The notes: generated from the letters alone by a model not told the origin. DNA of 64,000 nucleotides from Syncephalastrum monosporum B8922 (GCA_000697355.1 JNEN01000776.1:88269-152268), one strand, 5' to 3'; positions 1 through 11,422 are shown, numbered from the stretch's first letter. A program made the numbers and translations.

Positions 1-58
1 GTGAAGCGGGTCAGTGCATCCATGATCTTAATAAAAAAATTAGGGAGAAGCTACTTAC

Positions 59-588
59 AGTTGGTGAACATGAAGAAATAGATGGCGGAGTAGGGGTCAA
101 CCTGAGGAGCGGTCCAAGTGTAGTCCTTGATCTTGGTAGCATCAAGATTCTATTGTGATGGATATTACAATTGTTTTAGTGGAATGGTTACACGTTGTGC
201 CATTGTGTTCCTACCGAAGCAACATTTTCAATAAAAACTTGCTGGTCGTTGTCTCCGGTCATGAAGTCTAAATTGGGGGGGTTGAGTTTGGATATTCAGC
301 ATTACGCAGAGCCAATTCACCTACCAATCTTGAAGTTGGTCCAGCCTTCAGCAAGGCTAGGGGAGGTGTTGTCGTCAGCTACAGAAAAAAGCAATTGGAG
401 TCAGAGGCAATCTGTCTTGAAATTATCTGGAAATGGAACTGTCAATTACACCAGGTAATAGTGTATGGCTTTCCGGCGGTCCAGACAGTGCCGGGCGAAG
501 GATAGCTAGGGGCCATGGACGCTTGGACGCCAGCGACGGCGGTGAGGGCCACAATGGCAGCCGTAGTGGAAATAAAGAACTGGAACAT
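59..588 (-). CDS. Kre9/Knh1-like secreted cell-wall protein (3' end outside window)
   Basis: Four exons can be read on the minus strand: 588-450, 378-325, 267-215 and 149-59. The last ends at a gtaagt donor, so the gene continues beyond base 1. The first 23 residues form a signal peptide ending VQA. The mature part begins SMAPSYPSPG and carries WTAGKPYTITW, SPSLAEGW and a C-terminal stretch ending YFFMFTN. This is the pattern of the Kre9/Knh1-like N-terminal domain found in fungal Ser/Thr-rich, often GPI-anchored, wall proteins. The family works at the cell surface and is linked to beta-1,6-glucan or wall assembly. Whether a Ser/Thr-rich tail and GPI signal follow cannot be seen. All four exon joins keep frame, including a phase-1 gtaatt donor at the end of exon 1. 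Confidence 0.85.
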
Positions 589-1197
589 GTGAGGAGAGAA
601 GAAAGAAGGAATAATAATTGAAAAAGAAGCAAGGGAAGAAAGGTTAATGGAGAGAGAGAGAGAAGGGGGAGGGGCGAGAGATCAAGCGTGCTGCTTTTAC
701 GAGTTCTTAAAATGGTGCCTCTTGAGGCGCCGTTCAAAAGCGCATGTAAAAAGGGCAAATTACTCGTGTACCCGCGTCCCCAAAAGCAACTTCAGCCCAA
801 ATTTATGAAGGTATGTACCACCTTTTGCTTTATAATTACGAGCAATGGCTATTCTTATAGCACCGGAGGTAGGCGTGCGTGTACAGCTGTTCATGGTGCC
901 ATCAGATCAGCAGTATTTACATGTGGCTGTGGTCCTATCACAACAAACAGTGATGATGGTGGGACGCTTGGGCGGACAAGCCTTGCTGCTGAGGGGCTGA
1001 GGTCCAAAATGTAGGCTGCGTGCAAAAGAAAAACGCGTGGATGTGCAATGTTAATGAGTGTGCGTGTCTGTGTCAACGACAGTGAGCTTGCGCTGTGGCC
1101 ACTGAAAAGTGTTCTAAAAATTATTTTCATCCTTTTCAAGTAAATATAAAATAAAAAAAAGTTGGTCGTTTCAACATGCGCCACTGTTGCACAAGCA
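589..1197. other. Divergent intergenic region, no gene seen
   Basis: This stretch separates two divergently transcribed genes and should contain both promoters. A short purine-rich run of ga repeats lies near 650-660. The reading frames here are short and have no codon or splice pattern that I trust. Confidence 0.6.
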
Positions 1198-1972
1198 ATG
1201 GATGTTCAACAAACTCGTCAACGGTTGAAGAGTGCTGAAATCAGATTAAACGACATTTTGACACAGTTGGCATGGGATCGAGCAGATCTTGATCAGATGA
1301 CAGTTGTCAAGAAGCCTATCAAAAAGAGACAGGGGGTTAGACGTAGAAAAGCAAGTATTATTCAATACTATTTTGCACGAGTATAATAAAGGAGATAATA
1401 CTGACAACGTCCAATAAAAAAATAGCAGCGTCTTCCCAGCAGTCTACAATATTTTTACGCTGGCGCACCTGCCGTCGTCTCGTTTGCTCAGAAACAAAGC
1501 ACTCAGCCCTTTGACGGCAGGAGCCATGACAACGACACGCGTCCTGTTATCCATCCATTACTGCACGTCGATGATCCTAATTTGTCCAAGGCACAGCAGC
1601 ATCAAAACTACGACGCCACTGCGAAAAGACTACGGGAGGAGTACAACCGCACACATCATTTGGCGCCCATAGAAATGATTGCTGGTGCTGGTAAGATTCC
1701 ATTTCTTAAACCTTGCTCGGTTGATCGGCAAACTTCTGTGCATCATATTTTTAGGTCTCTCGTCAACGACGTCGGCAGAGGAGAAAGAGGCTAAGCGTCC
1801 TCGATACTATCCTCCGCATCCAACCCATTCGGGTATTGCTGCGACTGTCCAAGGCAGATTTTCACCTGCTGAGGTAATGTTTTCAACCCGCTATATCACG
1901 AACCATCCCTTCTTAAACTTATTTGTGTGCACGTAGACCTACCAAAAGGGGCAAAGCGCAAGGGATACATGA
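1198..1972 (+). CDS. Uncharacterised 200-residue protein
   Basis: Four exons (1198-1380, 1426-1690, 1755-1873, 1937-1972) join in frame to give 200 residues. The introns are 45, 64 and 63 nt with GT-AG ends. The N-terminus (MDVQQTRQRLKSAEIRLND) looks helical, followed by a basic cluster around VKKPIKKRQGVRRRK. A charged, polar middle follows, and the C-terminal third contains KRPRYYPPHPTHSG, with no signal peptide or membrane segment. I do not recognise a family. The helix, the basic patch and a likely disordered tail suggest a nuclear or nucleic-acid-associated adaptor subunit, but this is inference only. The ATG at 1198 is the first in frame after an upstream A/T-rich leader. Confidence 0.7.
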
Positions 1973-3123
1973 GATCGTCGTCAAAACGTGCTTTCCATGG
2001 CAAAACTATCTTTTTTTTCTGCAAGCAGCAACTCGTGCTGTGTCATCGTACCTTGTATACATCTTCTCATTTCTGTCCGCTTTGAAGAAACGTACTTGCC
2101 AAATGGACAGCCTTGTAGATATATCTTGTGACAATGTATTAAATCGAACTTGCATATATTCCTGCTTTTTTAATATTCTCGTGCAGCAAAGCACATAGAA
2201 ATACCAGTTGCTTCATATAGTTTACACATGTCTCCTTGAGATCATACAGACTATCGCATTCCAAGTATATATGAAGTGAGATTCATTCGAGTCGCTAAGA
2301 CTAACCGAAGTCAACGGCTTACATCCCTGATCACTTCTTTGCAAAACTGGTGCTGTCTGACTCACGTCAGACAGCCTAAAGCTTTCTTTCAATAACAGAT
2401 ACACAAAGTCATTGATGCTATTATCAGTATTCGGAAGGTGTGCAACACCGGACGTACCTTTTGCTCACCGTGGAATTCACGTCACAGCAAGTAGGAACAA
2501 CTCTAGTTGCTGTCAGATAGCCAAGAGACTTTATAGACTTCCATCCTGACCACAATTGTAGGATTAGGATAAAGTAGTACATTGAATAGCTCGAGTACTT
2601 CTTTCATGTAGTAATGTTTTTCGCTTAATATTAACGCCATGAACGCTCAGTCCTGCCTGCCACATTCGACAAAAGGATAGCGAGGACTATTTAATCTAAG
2701 ATACATACAGTAATAATGTATATCGGTTAAATCGCGTGTTTCTGCTTCCAGAAACTGTGTAATAAAAACTAGCAGGCTCCTTATCTTTATATTTGCTCTG
2801 CCTTCCCCCTGTTTCTTTCTTTCTTTCTTTCTTTCTTTTTTTCTTTTTTTTTGAATTCTGTTGGTCCTGCTCAATAAACAAAACGAGAGAGATCATGTAC
2901 ATGACAGCGATAGACATTAAGGTCTTTAAGCTTCCGACAATCAGAGTTCTTCAGTTACCATTACCCAGTATCATCGCTGATGAAGTAAAACACACCATAA
3001 CATTGTTTCCGCAACTATTAAGCTACATGACTATGCAACCTGCTGGAAAGCTTATGTTCGAATAGGAAAGGATCTAGTATATATTTTCGTGGATGAAATT
3101 ATGAAACGAATGCAATACAATGT
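1973..3123. other. Intergenic, no gene seen
   Basis: This stretch lies between two convergent genes. It contains a pyrimidine-rich (CTTT)n tract near 2813-2850. No frame combines reasonable length with splice signals. Confidence 0.6.
2813..2851. repeat. (CTTT)n / poly-T low-complexity tract
   Basis: About six consecutive ctttc/ttct units run into poly-T. It is a simple repeat in intergenic DNA with no apparent function. Confidence 0.8.
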
Positions 3124-4424
3124 TTATTCAGTCTTGGAAAAGCCAGTGTGCGTGACGCAGCATGTCGCACGGCTTTTGGTATTATACTCGCCGATAGGCT
3201 CCACATCATCAGCGACAGCAGCATCCAGGTCCCAGCATTTGATCATACCATCGGAGGATACCGTCGTCAAAACAGATACAGGCTCATCTTCCTTTGTAGT
3301 TTCGACTACGGACAAGGCCTTGACGCGCAGTTTGTGTCCCGTGAGTTCGCGCACGCACTCGCCGGAAGAGGTATCCCAGATGCGGGCCGTCTTGTCCTCG
3401 TGCCCGCTGACAATGTAGTCCTTCCCGTCCTTGGCTTTGAAATATCTCATGCAGAGAAATCGAGAGCCGTGTTTCATGGTAGTGAGAACGTCGGCATTCT
3501 ATCAAGTTAATATTTAGTGTCATGCTCCATATAAAAACTATCTCAAATCGACTTACTGCAACATTGTAGATATTAATCTCACGGTCAAAAAGGATGGCAT
3601 ACTGCGAACCATCCGAGTTCCAGAGAACAATCAAACCCTCTGCTCAATACATGAGTCATCTTATCATCCAGTTTAATCATAATAACACACATACCTTTGT
3701 AGAGCTTATTTGAGCTTGCTTTCCGTGCCGTCATCAAGTTCCATACCATGACGGTTCTGTCACTTGACACGGATAGGGCAATCTTTCCAGAGGGATGCAC
3801 AGCAAGTGAATTAACTCGACCCCTACATTCTGGTCAGTCATCGTGGACGAGATTTTGGAAGATAAACTTACTTGTGACCTTTGAGTGTCTTCAGGTATTC
3901 CCAATCCTTTGTCCGCCATAAGCAAATGGTTTTGTCTTCGCTTGCAGACAGCATATATTTTCCGTAGAATTGGATATCGCTGATGTCTCCCGAGTGGTGG
4001 CCACCAAGCGACCCGTATTCTTTGCGCTTTTTAACGTCGTATAGTCGGATAATCTCGTCTGTGCTTCCCGAAGCCAAGAATGTACCGCCCATAGCAACAG
4101 TGCGTATGCAACCCGTGTGGGCAGGAACGATAAAGACAGGCTCCAATGCAAATTTACCCTGAAGTTGAGTTAGTCTCCAGCTTTTGGATCGCTCGGATTC
4201 CTTACCGAGGTTTTTTCCCAGTAGGCATTGATACCATAGAGAATCCGCTCGTAGGTGCCGGTGATCACGCGAAAGTTTTCGACCTGGTCGGGATCCCGCT
4301 TTGATTTGGCACCGAGCAAAGCATCAATGTCAGATCCAACGCTGGCGATCTGCTGCTTCTTTTTGGGCGTAGTGTCCTCTTGTTGAGTGTCGGTGCGCGA
4401 TCGCTTTTTTGATTCGGTGGGCAT
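3124..4424 (-). CDS. MAK11: WD40-repeat protein, PAK1IP1/Mak11-like ribosome biogenesis factor
   Basis: Five exons (4424-4206, 4158-3872, 3822-3695, 3639-3557, 3498-3124) give 363 residues. The N-terminal 50 residues are charged and contain KKRSRTD and TPKKKQQ, likely nuclear targeting. They are followed by WD repeats: HTGCIRTVAMGGTFLASGS, then GSLGGHHSGDISDIQFYG, then LKGHKGRVNSLAVHPSGK, and C-terminal repeats with SGHEDKTARIWD and SSDGMIKCWD. The pattern and length fit the Mak11/PAK1IP1/Skb15 family, which acts in nucleolar 60S subunit assembly and was also named as a negative regulator of PAK kinases. The exon 2-3 acceptor is the second AG (ending gtag), because only this preserves K-G-R-V-N-S. 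A longer N-terminus from an upstream in-frame ATG at 4469 is possible but unlikely. Confidence 0.88.
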
Positions 4425-5633
4425 ACTGTGAATAGAATGAAAAAGAATATGCTTCGGTGAGCGGGACAAAATTAATCTCGGACTGGGCAGGGACAGTCAC
4501 AACCATTCAAGAATTATGCATAGCTGCATAGTGAATAGCATCCTCAATGGCACTTTGAGCGCTAGTTTATATTTCACTTTACAGGCTATGGATGTGGCGT
4601 ATACTCTTACTTACAAAAAACATAAACTGATATAAGTAGCATAAAGATCTCAGTTTTTCAGATACGAGACGTTTATGCAAGCCATGCAGGGACCGTACAT
4701 TACTTTGAGGCTTGGTACCTGCAGATGAATTGTCCTTGCTTTCTTCTTTTTTACAGTCTTTTACATGTGTCTCTACTCCATCTTTTTGGTGACATAGCCA
4801 CACTATGCACTCAAGGACTGTGAATTTGTTAATGCTATGGTACAAATACTAGAGAAATTACAACGTGAGCCACGAACATATAGAGCACCAACAACATGGA
4901 GACTGGCTGACCATGGTACTGTAACAGCAAGTCCATGAAGTCAACTTTCCACACGCGCGTCTTGCTAAATGTATTTATTCAATATGAAAAGACGTCTCCT
5001 ACCATAGTTACATGCTAAATCATGATAAACTAGGTGATTATTCATTGAAATATCAAAAAGAGTAATAAATAGGCTGCATAGTGAGCCAGCCACTTTCTAG
5101 CTTTCTCTATATGACCGATGCAATCAGTGATGATATAAAGCAATTTCATGTAAATACGAGCTACAGTATGTAGTGTTACGCGTGCTAATTCGTAGAGGAA
5201 CTCGGAATTGGAATGCTTTGTGCATTACTTTTTTGTATTATACATTTCTATTTTATTTCTATATGTGAAGCCATTTAATGCATATCGCTGCGTGACACAA
5301 TCCATATTATCCACTGCACGCAAGTCCTGGATAAGCGGATGGACAATTGATGACCAGTTCGCGTTCTTGCACATCGTTGACGTCCAGGTCTTTCATCGCC
5401 GGTAGCCTACTCTTTTTTTTTTAAAAAAAAGCAAAGTTAGTACAGTCAGTATACCTTCACTCAATGCAAACGTACAGCGCTTCAATGGACAGGACGACGT
5501 TGTTTTCTGCTACGTTAGCCCTGTCCGCAAGCGTGATCAATTCGATGCGGGCTCTTCGAAGATCGATAACGTTGTCGCGAAATTCCTGAGGTGTGCATAT
5601 CACTCGATACTTTGGAATAATTGCACCCTTGAT
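4425..5633. other. Intergenic, no confident gene
   Basis: This stretch is A/T-rich with mononucleotide runs near 5410-5430. A short minus-strand frame at 4579-4845 is not supported. The segment 5457-5633 is an in-frame continuation of the zinc-finger-like gene beyond its TAA (see that entry). Confidence 0.5.
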
Positions 5634-6114
5634 TTACAGGAGCTGATTAAAATATCTGTCGACATCGCGGCACATCTTGACGTCCTCGTAGCAACGCGAT
5701 CGAAATTGACGAAACTTGAGCAACACATTTGCGTTTCCGACTTTCCAGTCATCAGGATACTCCTCTACCCGTTCGGTTGCGCTTAAAGGCCAAAAGGATC
5801 AATTGAGAACATAAACAAGTGAAGTCTGCTTACAATAGCAAATGCGTGTCAATAATATGCAAGTTAAGGGACGACTTGTCTTCTGCGTAGTGAACGCAGC
5901 TGGGACACGCCAGCAGAACAGGCAACTGAGACTGTTGTATGTCGTCCTTTGAGGTCATCTGTTTCCCCTCGATGCACTCTTTATCTTGTCGCTTTCTTGC
6001 CGGAAAAACGTGACCGCGTTCACACAGTATATGTCGACGCATATTTGAGTTGTTTGCAAATACATTGTCGTCGTCGCAGAAGGGACATGACCGGCGGAAT
6101 AAGAACGGTGTCAT
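5634..6114 (-). CDS. Zinc-finger-like protein, hypothetical
   Basis: Two exons (6114-5834 and 5781-5634) give 142 residues ending at TAA 5636-5634. An in-frame ATG at 6150 would add 12 residues. Two Cys/His clusters are visible. The first is CPFC followed by His after 12 residues and a second His six further on. The second is CPSC with H-x4-H (HIIDTH), a near-canonical C2H2 finger. The C-terminal part has charged helical sequence ([18 protein letters not shown]). The frame continues after the TAA for 58 codons of plausible protein to TGA at 5457-5459, so this copy may be truncated by a nonsense mutation. The intron acceptor is an unusual AAG. The gene abuts a decayed retroelement, so it could itself be a relic. 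Confidence 0.5.
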
Positions 6115-6159
6115 TGTAATAAAAAAAACAAAGAACCTCACTGGGAACATGACACCTGG

Positions 6160-6955
6160 AGCCTCGTGCAGTTTAAGTCCTTTAACGAGGATCCATTGGA
6201 GGGTAAGTCCGGTGCCAGCTCCAAGATCGCTGGCGAGGAGTAATCGGTGCTCAAGCCCTCACGTTTTCGCGACACGCCTGAGCTCAGTGCCAATCAGTTG
6301 GCATCCGTTCAAGATGAGTCCACTCGAGCTCGACGAATTGCGCAAACAGCTAACGGAACTGCCCGACCTTCGCTTGATCCGCCCGAGTACTTCTCCGTGG
6401 GGCGCACCAGTCCTGTTTCGTCCGCAAGAAGGATGGGTCTATGCGATCATGCATCGGTATCGGTACGGCTTGCACGACTCACTGGAACTATCTTTCGGCC
6501 TGATAAATGGGCCTTCAAGGTTCCAACGTCTGATGAACACGGTGCTTGGTGACCGTCTGGACAAGTTTGCGCTCGTGTACCTCGACGACATCCTTGTCTT
6601 CAGCAAGACCGCGCAAGAACACAAACAATCTGCCCACCAGGTCCTTATACATCCGCACAGAGCCAAGCTGTATGCAAATCTAACCCAAAAAAGTGCAAGT
6701 TCAACAAGGTCAGTCTCGAACTCGTCGGTTTCTGTTTCAGTGCCGAGGCTATCCTACCTGCTGCATGCAAAGGACAGGCAATTCAAAAGCGGCCACAACC
6801 CACAAATGTCCAAGAAGTACGCCAGTCTATCGGTCTAGAGCTCCATTATCGCCGTTTATTCGAGACTTTTCGACGATTGCTGCGCCGTTGACCGATCTGA
6901 CAACTGGAACTGGAACAAAGAAAGTGGGGAATGTGAACGCAAGAGCGCGAGACGG
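6160..6955 (+). mobile_element. Decayed Ty3/gypsy-type LTR retrotransposon reverse-transcriptase fragment
   Basis: The translated sequence shows the hallmarks of a chromovirus/gypsy pol region. LRKQL leads into [15 protein letters not shown] (6310-6425), then a [15 protein letters not shown] segment and the YLDD catalytic box (about 6580-6591), then in shifted frames a segment resembling the RT thumb, and FIRDFSTIAAPLTDLT (about 6855-6905). The palm segment that should lie between APVLF and FGL is missing, so the first catalytic Asp motif has been lost. The later parts lie in different frames. No gag, protease, integrase or LTR is visible. It is a non-functional relic, and its GC content is higher than in the flanking DNA. 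Confidence 0.85.
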
Positions 6956-7631
6956 CATATGAAAGAAATCAATCCCCGCATGGTCCAAGCCCCTATCCTG
7001 CAGCCTCCAAACCCACCCGGAGAGAGGGAATATCAGGCTACATGTATATATGTGCAGTCATTTACACATGAAAAAGTACAGTTTACTTTTGTTACAATAA
7101 AACTCAAACCTGTACTCTAGAACAGCCGCCTAAGATGTGCCCGTCCACAAGTACTAGCGTCGCATGAGCAGTATAAACGTGTATGTAGCTTTCAGCCCGT
7201 CGCCCTAATATATCTCATACACAGTATCTAGATACACATTCACACACACCCAGCAAATTAAAGCATTGCTACACTATACTCTTGGAATATAAAACGTCCT
7301 TTCGCTCGTCCTATTACACGTACATATTCAGGTGGCCCGCTTTTCTGCTTCCTCAGGAACATGCGCCATAAGCTACTGCACGAATGCTTTTGACCCCGTC
7401 ATATTTGATTCTGCATCAGTAGAACCGCAAGCGCTTTGGAGAGGAAAAAGGGCTAAGCGATAATGGATTGGATGGATACCTGTCATGCAGGTGCGGCCAT
7501 AATTTCAAGGGACAATTTTTCGAAATTCAAGGAGTGGGACTGCTTTTCCAAGCGGCTTGGAGGATGAACTGGTCTTTGCGAGGGGTGGGCACGACAAAAA
7601 AGTTCGTGACACACCTCACCTACACATACTA
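6956..7631. other. Intergenic, no gene seen
   Basis: This stretch is A/T-rich, lies downstream of the retroelement relic, and presumably includes the promoter of the uL3m gene. No supported frame was found. Confidence 0.6.
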
Positions 7632-8692
7632 ATGAACACCACATTGCTGTCGACTTTGGCCAGACCGTCCTTATGGGCCACTCGACGGGTTGCCACCGCC
7701 GCATTACACACGTCCGCTGCGCTTCGACAACAGGAGGCTGCCTGGTCCCCTCAGTCCGTTCGCACAGGCGTCATTGCCCGCAAGAAGGGCATGACAGCCT
7801 TGTGGGATGAAACTGGCAAACGCATACCCATCACCGTTCTCCAGGTACGACCTCCCATGGTACCATTTCGTTCGGGTACTGACCCATGTCTTTAGCTCGA
7901 GGATGTTGTTGTGACCGACGTACGCACGCCCGAGAAACACGGCTACTTTGCACTCCAAATCGGCTCGACCTTAAAGAAAGAAAAGAATGCCACGAAACCG
8001 ATTATCGAGCACTTTAAGAAACTCGGCGTCAGTCTGCGGCAGAAGCTGGCCGAGTTCCGTGTCACGGAGGATGCTCTTTTGCCTGTCGGCTCCGTTCTTA
8101 ACGCCAACCACTTTGTCACCGGTCAATACGTTGATGTGACAGCGCCCTCGTACGTTAACCCCTACAGTATCGACAACATACAATATTGACTGCGGCTTCC
8201 TTGTAGAATCGGCAAAGGTTTTGCTGGTGTCATGAAGCGGTGGAACTTTGCTGGTCAACCCGCCTCTCACGGTGCGTCCCTGAGTCATCGTTCGGCTGGT
8301 TCTACCGGTCAGCGCAAGGTAACCAGAAATTTCATGGCTTGGGTTCTTGGCGGTTACAGTATCTCATATCCCGTTCCTTTTAGTGGCCTAGCAAGGTCTT
8401 CAAGGGTAAGAAGATGGCCGGTCGTATGGGTGGCGAGAGCGTCACCGTACAGAGCCTGAAGGTAAGTTGGGATATCACAATACATCCTTTATCGCTCAGG
8501 TATGGAAGGGATACTGATTTGGCTGTGTAGGTGTACAAGGTGGATACCGAATCGAACCTGCTTTTCGTCAAGGGCTCTGTACCTGGCTTCGATGATCAGT
8601 TCGTTAAAGTCAGAGATGCCGTCAAGCTCAAGGGCGAGAAGCTCTTCCCCAAAGAAGCCATCCCGCCACCATTCCCTACCGCCACCGCTTAG
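7632..8692 (+). CDS. MRPL9: Mitochondrial large-subunit ribosomal protein uL3m
   Basis: Five exons (7632-7844, 7896-8149, 8207-8318, 8384-8461, 8531-8692) give 272 residues. The first 35 residues are rich in Ala, Arg and Ser and lack acidic residues, a typical mitochondrial presequence. The mature part begins near [16 protein letters not shown], the usual start of bacterial-type L3. It continues with [30 protein letters not shown] and [16 protein letters not shown], all conserved L3 signatures. The protein binds 23S-like rRNA close to the peptidyl-transferase centre of the mitoribosome. All introns are 51-69 nt and phases close exactly. It is named by homology to yeast MRPL9. Confidence 0.95.
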
Positions 8693-8995
8693 ACTCTCAC
8701 TACTTACTGTACAAATGGAAACAAAATTTGATATAAATTGCATCATTCATATAAAATAGACGGATAATATGGAAGGGGATAAACATGGCATGATGGATTG
8801 CTTCTACCGAAATCATGTACACAACAGATGGCAACAAAAAGCAAAAGGTATGATAATGCTGAAGCAGGATATGGACGAATCATGAAACGGAAGATACACG
8901 CTCTAGTAAATCTTCCCACACAGGCTTCGGGTGACGGTCCACTTGTTTAGAGCGCTGTTCACGTGGCTGCATCGCACCGCATTCAGTGGCAGCAG
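8693..8995. other. Intergenic between convergent genes
   Basis: This stretch holds the 3' flanks of uL3m and of the PPxY membrane protein. I see no gene. Confidence 0.6.
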
Positions 8996-9450
8996 TTACA
9001 GCTCTTGTGGTCTGTACTTGTCCTTCGCACTATACATTGGCGGTGGTAAATCGACAGGTGAAGAGGACGTTGAGGAGGGAGACTGTGACATATTAATCTG
9101 GACATGGCCGTCGTCTTTTTGGTATACAGGCGGTGGCGGATCCATAACGTCATTCTCAGACCAATACCCGTCCAAACTGCGGCAGTGATCGTTTCGCGCG
9201 GCCATTTCGCTGTCGCGCTGGTGTATCCTCTGTCTTATCACTGACTGGACTTGGGCGCGATAATCCTGCCGGTTGTCTATGGACGTGTATTTATATATTC
9301 ATCGTGAATACAGAGTCGATCATGCAGAAACGGCCGTAAAGGAGTGTGCGACTTACTTCGCTTGGAACGAGCGCGGAAATAGATCAACAGATAAACGACG
9401 AACAGCAAAACGAGAACGACAATGGCTTTCACGGCACCGTCTTCAGCCAT
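8996..9450 (-). CDS. Small single-pass membrane protein with two PPxY motifs
   Basis: Two exons (9450-9357 and 9276-8996) give 124 residues. A short N-terminus is followed by one hydrophobic helix (about residues 7-26, ending LLIYF) and then a basic stop-transfer RARSKR, which predicts a cytosolic C-terminal tail. The tail contains PPPPVY near residue 75 and LPPPMY near residue 110. Both fit the PPxY consensus recognised by WW domains of Nedd4/Rsp5 ubiquitin ligases. Between them lies a Ser-rich acidic stretch (SQSPSSTSSSP). The architecture (single TM plus PY motifs) resembles adaptors that recruit Rsp5 to endosomal or Golgi cargo. No family assignment can be made from sequence alone, and the adaptor role is inference. 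Confidence 0.75.
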
Positions 9451-9905
9451 AATTAATTGGGGAAATAATAAGAAAGAACAAAAGAAAATGAAAAAACAAA
9501 TAGGTTGTGCGAGTGTGGTCATACTGGCTGCACCAACATCCTCACGAATAAGATAACAGGCATGAAAGTGTCAACTGACACCGCTTGAATTGGTCATACC
9601 CGTAGTACCTCAAGCCCAGCGCCACTTCCTCGATTGCATATCGCTACTACTAACAATACTGGAGCATGCAACACCAGTTTCATGAATCCTGTATCTCATA
9701 GGGGCTCGTGGTGTGTATGCATGTTTCGTTCTATTCGTATTGAAAAGCAGTAAAAGAGCAAAGAGGAAGTGGATGAATAAACTGGGCAATTCCCAAATTG
9801 GGGACATGTCTGCAAGCCACCCACCAGCTATGCAACAAATTTCCTGCTTTTTGAATTCCCCTTTCCTTTTACCAAACCTACAACCTACCCTTCATATATT
9901 AAGCT
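9451..9905. other. Divergent promoter region
   Basis: This stretch lies between the PPxY membrane protein (minus) and EBP2 (plus). A pyrimidine-rich segment sits just upstream of the EBP2 ATG. No gene is seen. Confidence 0.6.
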
Positions 9906-11047
9906 ATGGTCGGCCGGAAGTTGTCCAAGAGCAAGCTGCGACGTGCCGAGGAGCGACACAAGGCTGCTCTTAAAGAAGCTGCGATCGTGGATCAGATCAG
10001 CGATAATGAAGAGTTCAGCGACGACGAAGAGGAGAATGTGGCTCCCCAGAACGAATCGCTCGTTCTCGACGAGGCCGAAGTCAGCGATGCGGAAGAAGTG
10101 AGCGACGACGAGGAAGAGGAGTCAGACGAGGAAGAGAGCGACGACGAAGAGCTGGAAAGTGAGGAAGAGGCCGAAGAAGTGCAGCCCAAGAAATACAAGA
10201 ACAAGCGAGATCCTAACCGCGCAATGTACCGTGACGACGTAAGACACGCTCATGAACACACCTTTTGCCGTTGCTTACTTTGCTTGTTGATGTAGGATGC
10301 GATGGTGAAGCTGACCGAGAAGATCAAGCTGAAGGATCTGCCGTTCATTGAGACCATGACCGTGACCTCGTCCAAACCCACTCTGCCTGAATACACGGAG
10401 GACGATATGAAGCGCGAGCTGGCCTTCTACCAGCAAGCCCTCGAGGCAGCCCACATTGGCCGTGCCAAGATTCTCGAGGCCGGCGTCCCTTTCAGTCGGC
10501 CGGACGACTACTTTGCCGAGATGGTCAAGAGCGACGAACACATGGCCAAGGTCCGTCAGCGTCTGTTGAACCAGAACGCGCGCATCAAGGCTTCAGAAGA
10601 TGCCAAGCGTCAGCGCGACCTCAAGAAGTTCGGCAAGAAGGTCCAGGTTCAGCGACAGCTCGAGCGACAGAAAGAGAAGTCGGAGACCCTTGACAAGATC
10701 AAGCAGCTCAAGCGCAGTAAGTATACACACCTCATGAGACGCTTATCCAGAGAGCTGACTTGTTGTTTGCAGAGCGGAAAGAAGGCGGTGGTGACCTTAC
10801 TCTGGATGACGACTTTGATGTGGCGTTAGATGCCAACAAGGCCAAGAAGGCCAAGAAGGAGGAGAAGAAGCCTCAGAAGAGCAAGAAGCGTGAGGCTAAG
10901 GATGCCAAGTACGGTATGGGTGGCAAGAAGCGAAACAAGAAGGCCAACACGGCTGAATCGTCTGCTGCGCTGGGTAACTACAACAAGATGAAGGGCAAGC
11001 CCATCTATCTCGGCAAGGGCAAGAAGGCGGGCGCTAAGCGCAAGTAA
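9906..11047 (+). CDS. EBP2: rRNA-processing protein EBP2
   Basis: Three exons (9906-10238, 10296-10716, 10773-11047) give 342 residues. The N-terminal third is basic, then strongly acidic (runs of Glu/Asp/Ser, residues about 33-90). The conserved EBP2 core follows: RAMYRDD near the end of exon 1, then LPFIETMTVTSS, DDMKRELAFYQQALEAA, and VPFSRPDDYFAEMVKSD. The C-terminus is Lys-rich (AKKAKKEEKK, YGMGGKKRNKK) and ends GKGKKAGAKRK. This matches Ebp2/EBNA1BP2, a nucleolar factor for 27S pre-rRNA processing and 60S assembly. The ATG at 9906 gives MVGRKLSKSKLRR, and introns are 57 and 56 nt. Confidence 0.95.
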
Positions 11048-11422
11048 ACAGATGAAACATAACTGCCCATCCACACTATTCTCTATCGTTTTTTCTCTCT
11101 TTCGATTCTCTCACTCTCTCACTCTCTATCGCTCTCTATCGCTCTCTCTTTTATTACACTCTCTCCTAGCATGACACAACCTATACGCACACAATCTTTC
11201 TCACAGCATTTTCTTCGTTCTTTTTTAACACAAAAAGCATCGTTTTAAACTTTTGGTCATACCAGCAAATCAATTGAGAAATTACTGTATTCATTATTTT
11301 GTCCGAATTATGAATTATGAATGGACATTGAAAGGTGGGACCTGGCCTGGCCTTCCTTCTTCCCTTCCTTTCGTTTCCCTCTCTTCTGTTCCGCCTTCTC
11401 CCCCTTGTATCGTCCTGTTACC
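11048..11422. other. Intergenic, CT-rich
   Basis: A (CTCT/CTAT)-rich low-complexity stretch lies at about 11093-11160. The rest is the presumed promoter of the next gene. No gene is seen. Confidence 0.6.

Noticed and set aside
4579..4845. Minus frame of 88 codons
   Set aside because: No domain, no splice partner and weak composition.
5634..5781. An intron starting at gtaaat (about 5635) that would remove the in-frame TAA
   Set aside because: The nearest acceptor (cag at about 5585) gives a 52-nt intron that shifts frame and hits TGA.
9992..10204. Poly-Ser minus-strand frame inside EBP2
   Set aside because: Antisense of the acidic Glu/Asp codons of EBP2.
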